This document shows, piece by piece, positions 5,022 to 5,473 of a stretch of DNA of 5,473 bases. Source of the stretch: Flavobacteriales bacterium (GTDB lineage Bacteria > Bacteroidota > Bacteroidia > Flavobacteriales > Flavobacteriaceae). The position numbers and the translations under genes were made by a program. Under the pieces are notes generated by a model. The model did no database searches. It saw nothing but the letters and a program-made list of their open reading frames with translations, and was not told the DNA's origin. Position 1 is the stretch's first letter. Every line of letters begins with the position of its first letter. The stretch covers positions 1-5,473 of the forward strand of contig JALWYR010000142.1 of NCBI GenBank assembly GCA_027003085.1, written 5' to 3'.

Positions 5022-5473
5022 ACAGGCCTGATCTTAAATTTTTGGATAAGGTCTTTTACTGCCGGATTCAATTTCTTTAACCGGTCCAAACGCTCGGCGT
5101 CGGTGTAATAGGTTATTTTCTTTTCGCGCTTGCGCTCCACAACTTGCGACTCGAAACCTATGTGATCGTTGCGTAATTTCTTTTTCAGAAATTGAAGCAA
5201 TTGATCCGAAAAGGTATTGAAAGTTCGCTGCGACAACCGGCTATCGAAGGTCAAGCGAATAAGGTCGCCTTCCACCTCAAAGCCAGCTTCTTTGAGCGTG
5301 ATGTATTTGTTTTTTTCTTTTTTCCCTGACAAATATTCCAAATATTCCTGCCAAACATTGTGTAAATCCTCCGGCGTAAAGGGCTCGTGAAGTTGAACTT
5401 TGTTACCGTTTTCTTTTTTTAGTTTTTTGAGCGTTCCCAAGCCCAAGATACCGTCTTTTGGCGGCGCTTCTTC
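5018..5473 (-). CDS. dnaX: DNA polymerase III subunit gamma/tau, C-terminal part (start outside the window)
   Basis: The reading frame is open to the right edge, so only the last 151 residues are visible. The ATPase core of the clamp-loader subunit must lie beyond the window. The visible part starts in a charged linker (EEAPPKDGI...KKLKKENGN) and continues into the C-terminal domain: PFTPEDLHNVWQEY, then DSRLSQRTFNTFSDQLLQFL, then YYTDAERLDRLKKLNPAVKDLIQKF. This order fits Bacteroidota DnaX tails, which end in a YTxxE...L...NPAxxxLxxxF pattern. In the tau form this region is where DnaX contacts the polymerase or helicase, a role transferred from E. coli and not proven here. An internal TTG at 5446 is not the start, because coding sense continues upstream of it. 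The linker carries an A6 and an A7 run, where a -1 slip would end the protein. The stop overlaps the antiporter start. Identification rests on the tail only. Confidence 0.82.
   Translation of the reverse strand, partial: EEAPPKDGILGLGTLKKLKKENGNKVQLHEPFTPEDLHNVWQEYLEYLSGKKEKNKYITLKEAGFEVEGDLIRLTFDSRLSQRTFNTFSDQLLQFLKKKLRNDHIGFESQVVERKREKKITYYTDAERLDRLKKLNPAVKDLIQKFKIRPV
5403..5428 (-). promoter_or_regulatory. Possible -1 slippage site in the dnaX linker
   Basis: In the gene's sense, the linker codons read CTC AAA AAA CTA AAA AAA GAA AAC GGT. A run of six A (5428-5423) and one of seven A (5420-5414) sit just before the C-terminal domain. A -1 shift at the second run reads AGA AAA CGG TAA, stopping at 5405-5403; a shift at the first run reaches the same stop. 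E. coli dnaX makes its short gamma form by a -1 shift on A AAA AAG, and Thermus dnaX does so by transcript slippage on an A-run. No strong downstream stem-loop was seen, and Lys-rich linkers often contain A-runs. Confidence 0.35.

Noticed and set aside
5444..5446. TTG at 5446 as a dnaX start
   Set aside because: The frame stays open to the window edge with linker-like sequence upstream, and the visible part is only the DnaX C-terminus.
1..5473. CRISPR array, transposase, toxin-antitoxin or phage-defence system
   Set aside because: No regularly spaced repeats, no DDE or tyrosine/serine recombinase motifs and no small toxin-antitoxin pair could be seen; the genes belong to other recognisable families.

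Overview
The window most likely comes from a chromosome of the phylum Bacteroidota. The strongest sign is the 324-2231 protein, which ends in a type IX secretion system (T9SS) type A sorting domain, found only in that phylum. The Bacteroidota-type DnaX tail, the DUF2520/Rossmann protein and the absence of convincing Shine-Dalgarno sites agree with this. No genus can be named from the sequence alone. All four recognisable genes lie on the minus strand, so transcription runs from right to left.

From right to left: 5018-5473 is the C-terminal 151 residues of dnaX (clamp-loader subunit gamma/tau), whose start lies outside the window. It overlaps by 4 bases (ATGA) a 643-residue CPA2-type cation:proton antiporter with a cytosolic TrkA-N/TrkA-C (RCK) tail at 3090-5021. 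A second ATGA overlap joins that to a 261-residue DUF2520 Rossmann-fold oxidoreductase-like protein at 2308-3093. The three overlapping genes look like one translationally coupled unit of functionally unrelated parts. After a 76-base gap holding a possible Bacteroidota-type promoter comes a secreted multidomain protein at 324-2231: signal peptide, two carboxypeptidase-regulatory-like beta modules, a cysteine-rich SpoIID/LytB domain, a CARDB domain and a T9SS sorting tail. It ends in a double stop, TGATGA.

Positions 1-323 contain no convincing gene. They hold a short AT-rich stretch with a 7-base tandem repeat, then a GC-rich block of about 230-250 bases (164 of 240 bases G or C over 61-300, 68%) that can fold into several hairpins and is bounded by an 8-base direct repeat. 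This is the least explained DNA in the window and could be a dispersed intergenic repeat or a structured RNA.

The points most worth following up are: two A-runs in the dnaX linker just before the C-terminal domain, where a -1 slip gives an almost immediate TAA, which could produce a short gamma form; the structured GC-rich block; the cysteine-rich SpoIID domain in a T9SS cargo protein of a non-sporulating lineage; and the antiporter's atypical Lys-Asp membrane pair with a nucleotide-binding loop lacking its glycines. I saw no CRISPR array, tRNA, rRNA, transposase or defence system. The genes themselves are mostly recognisable housekeeping or secreted families.
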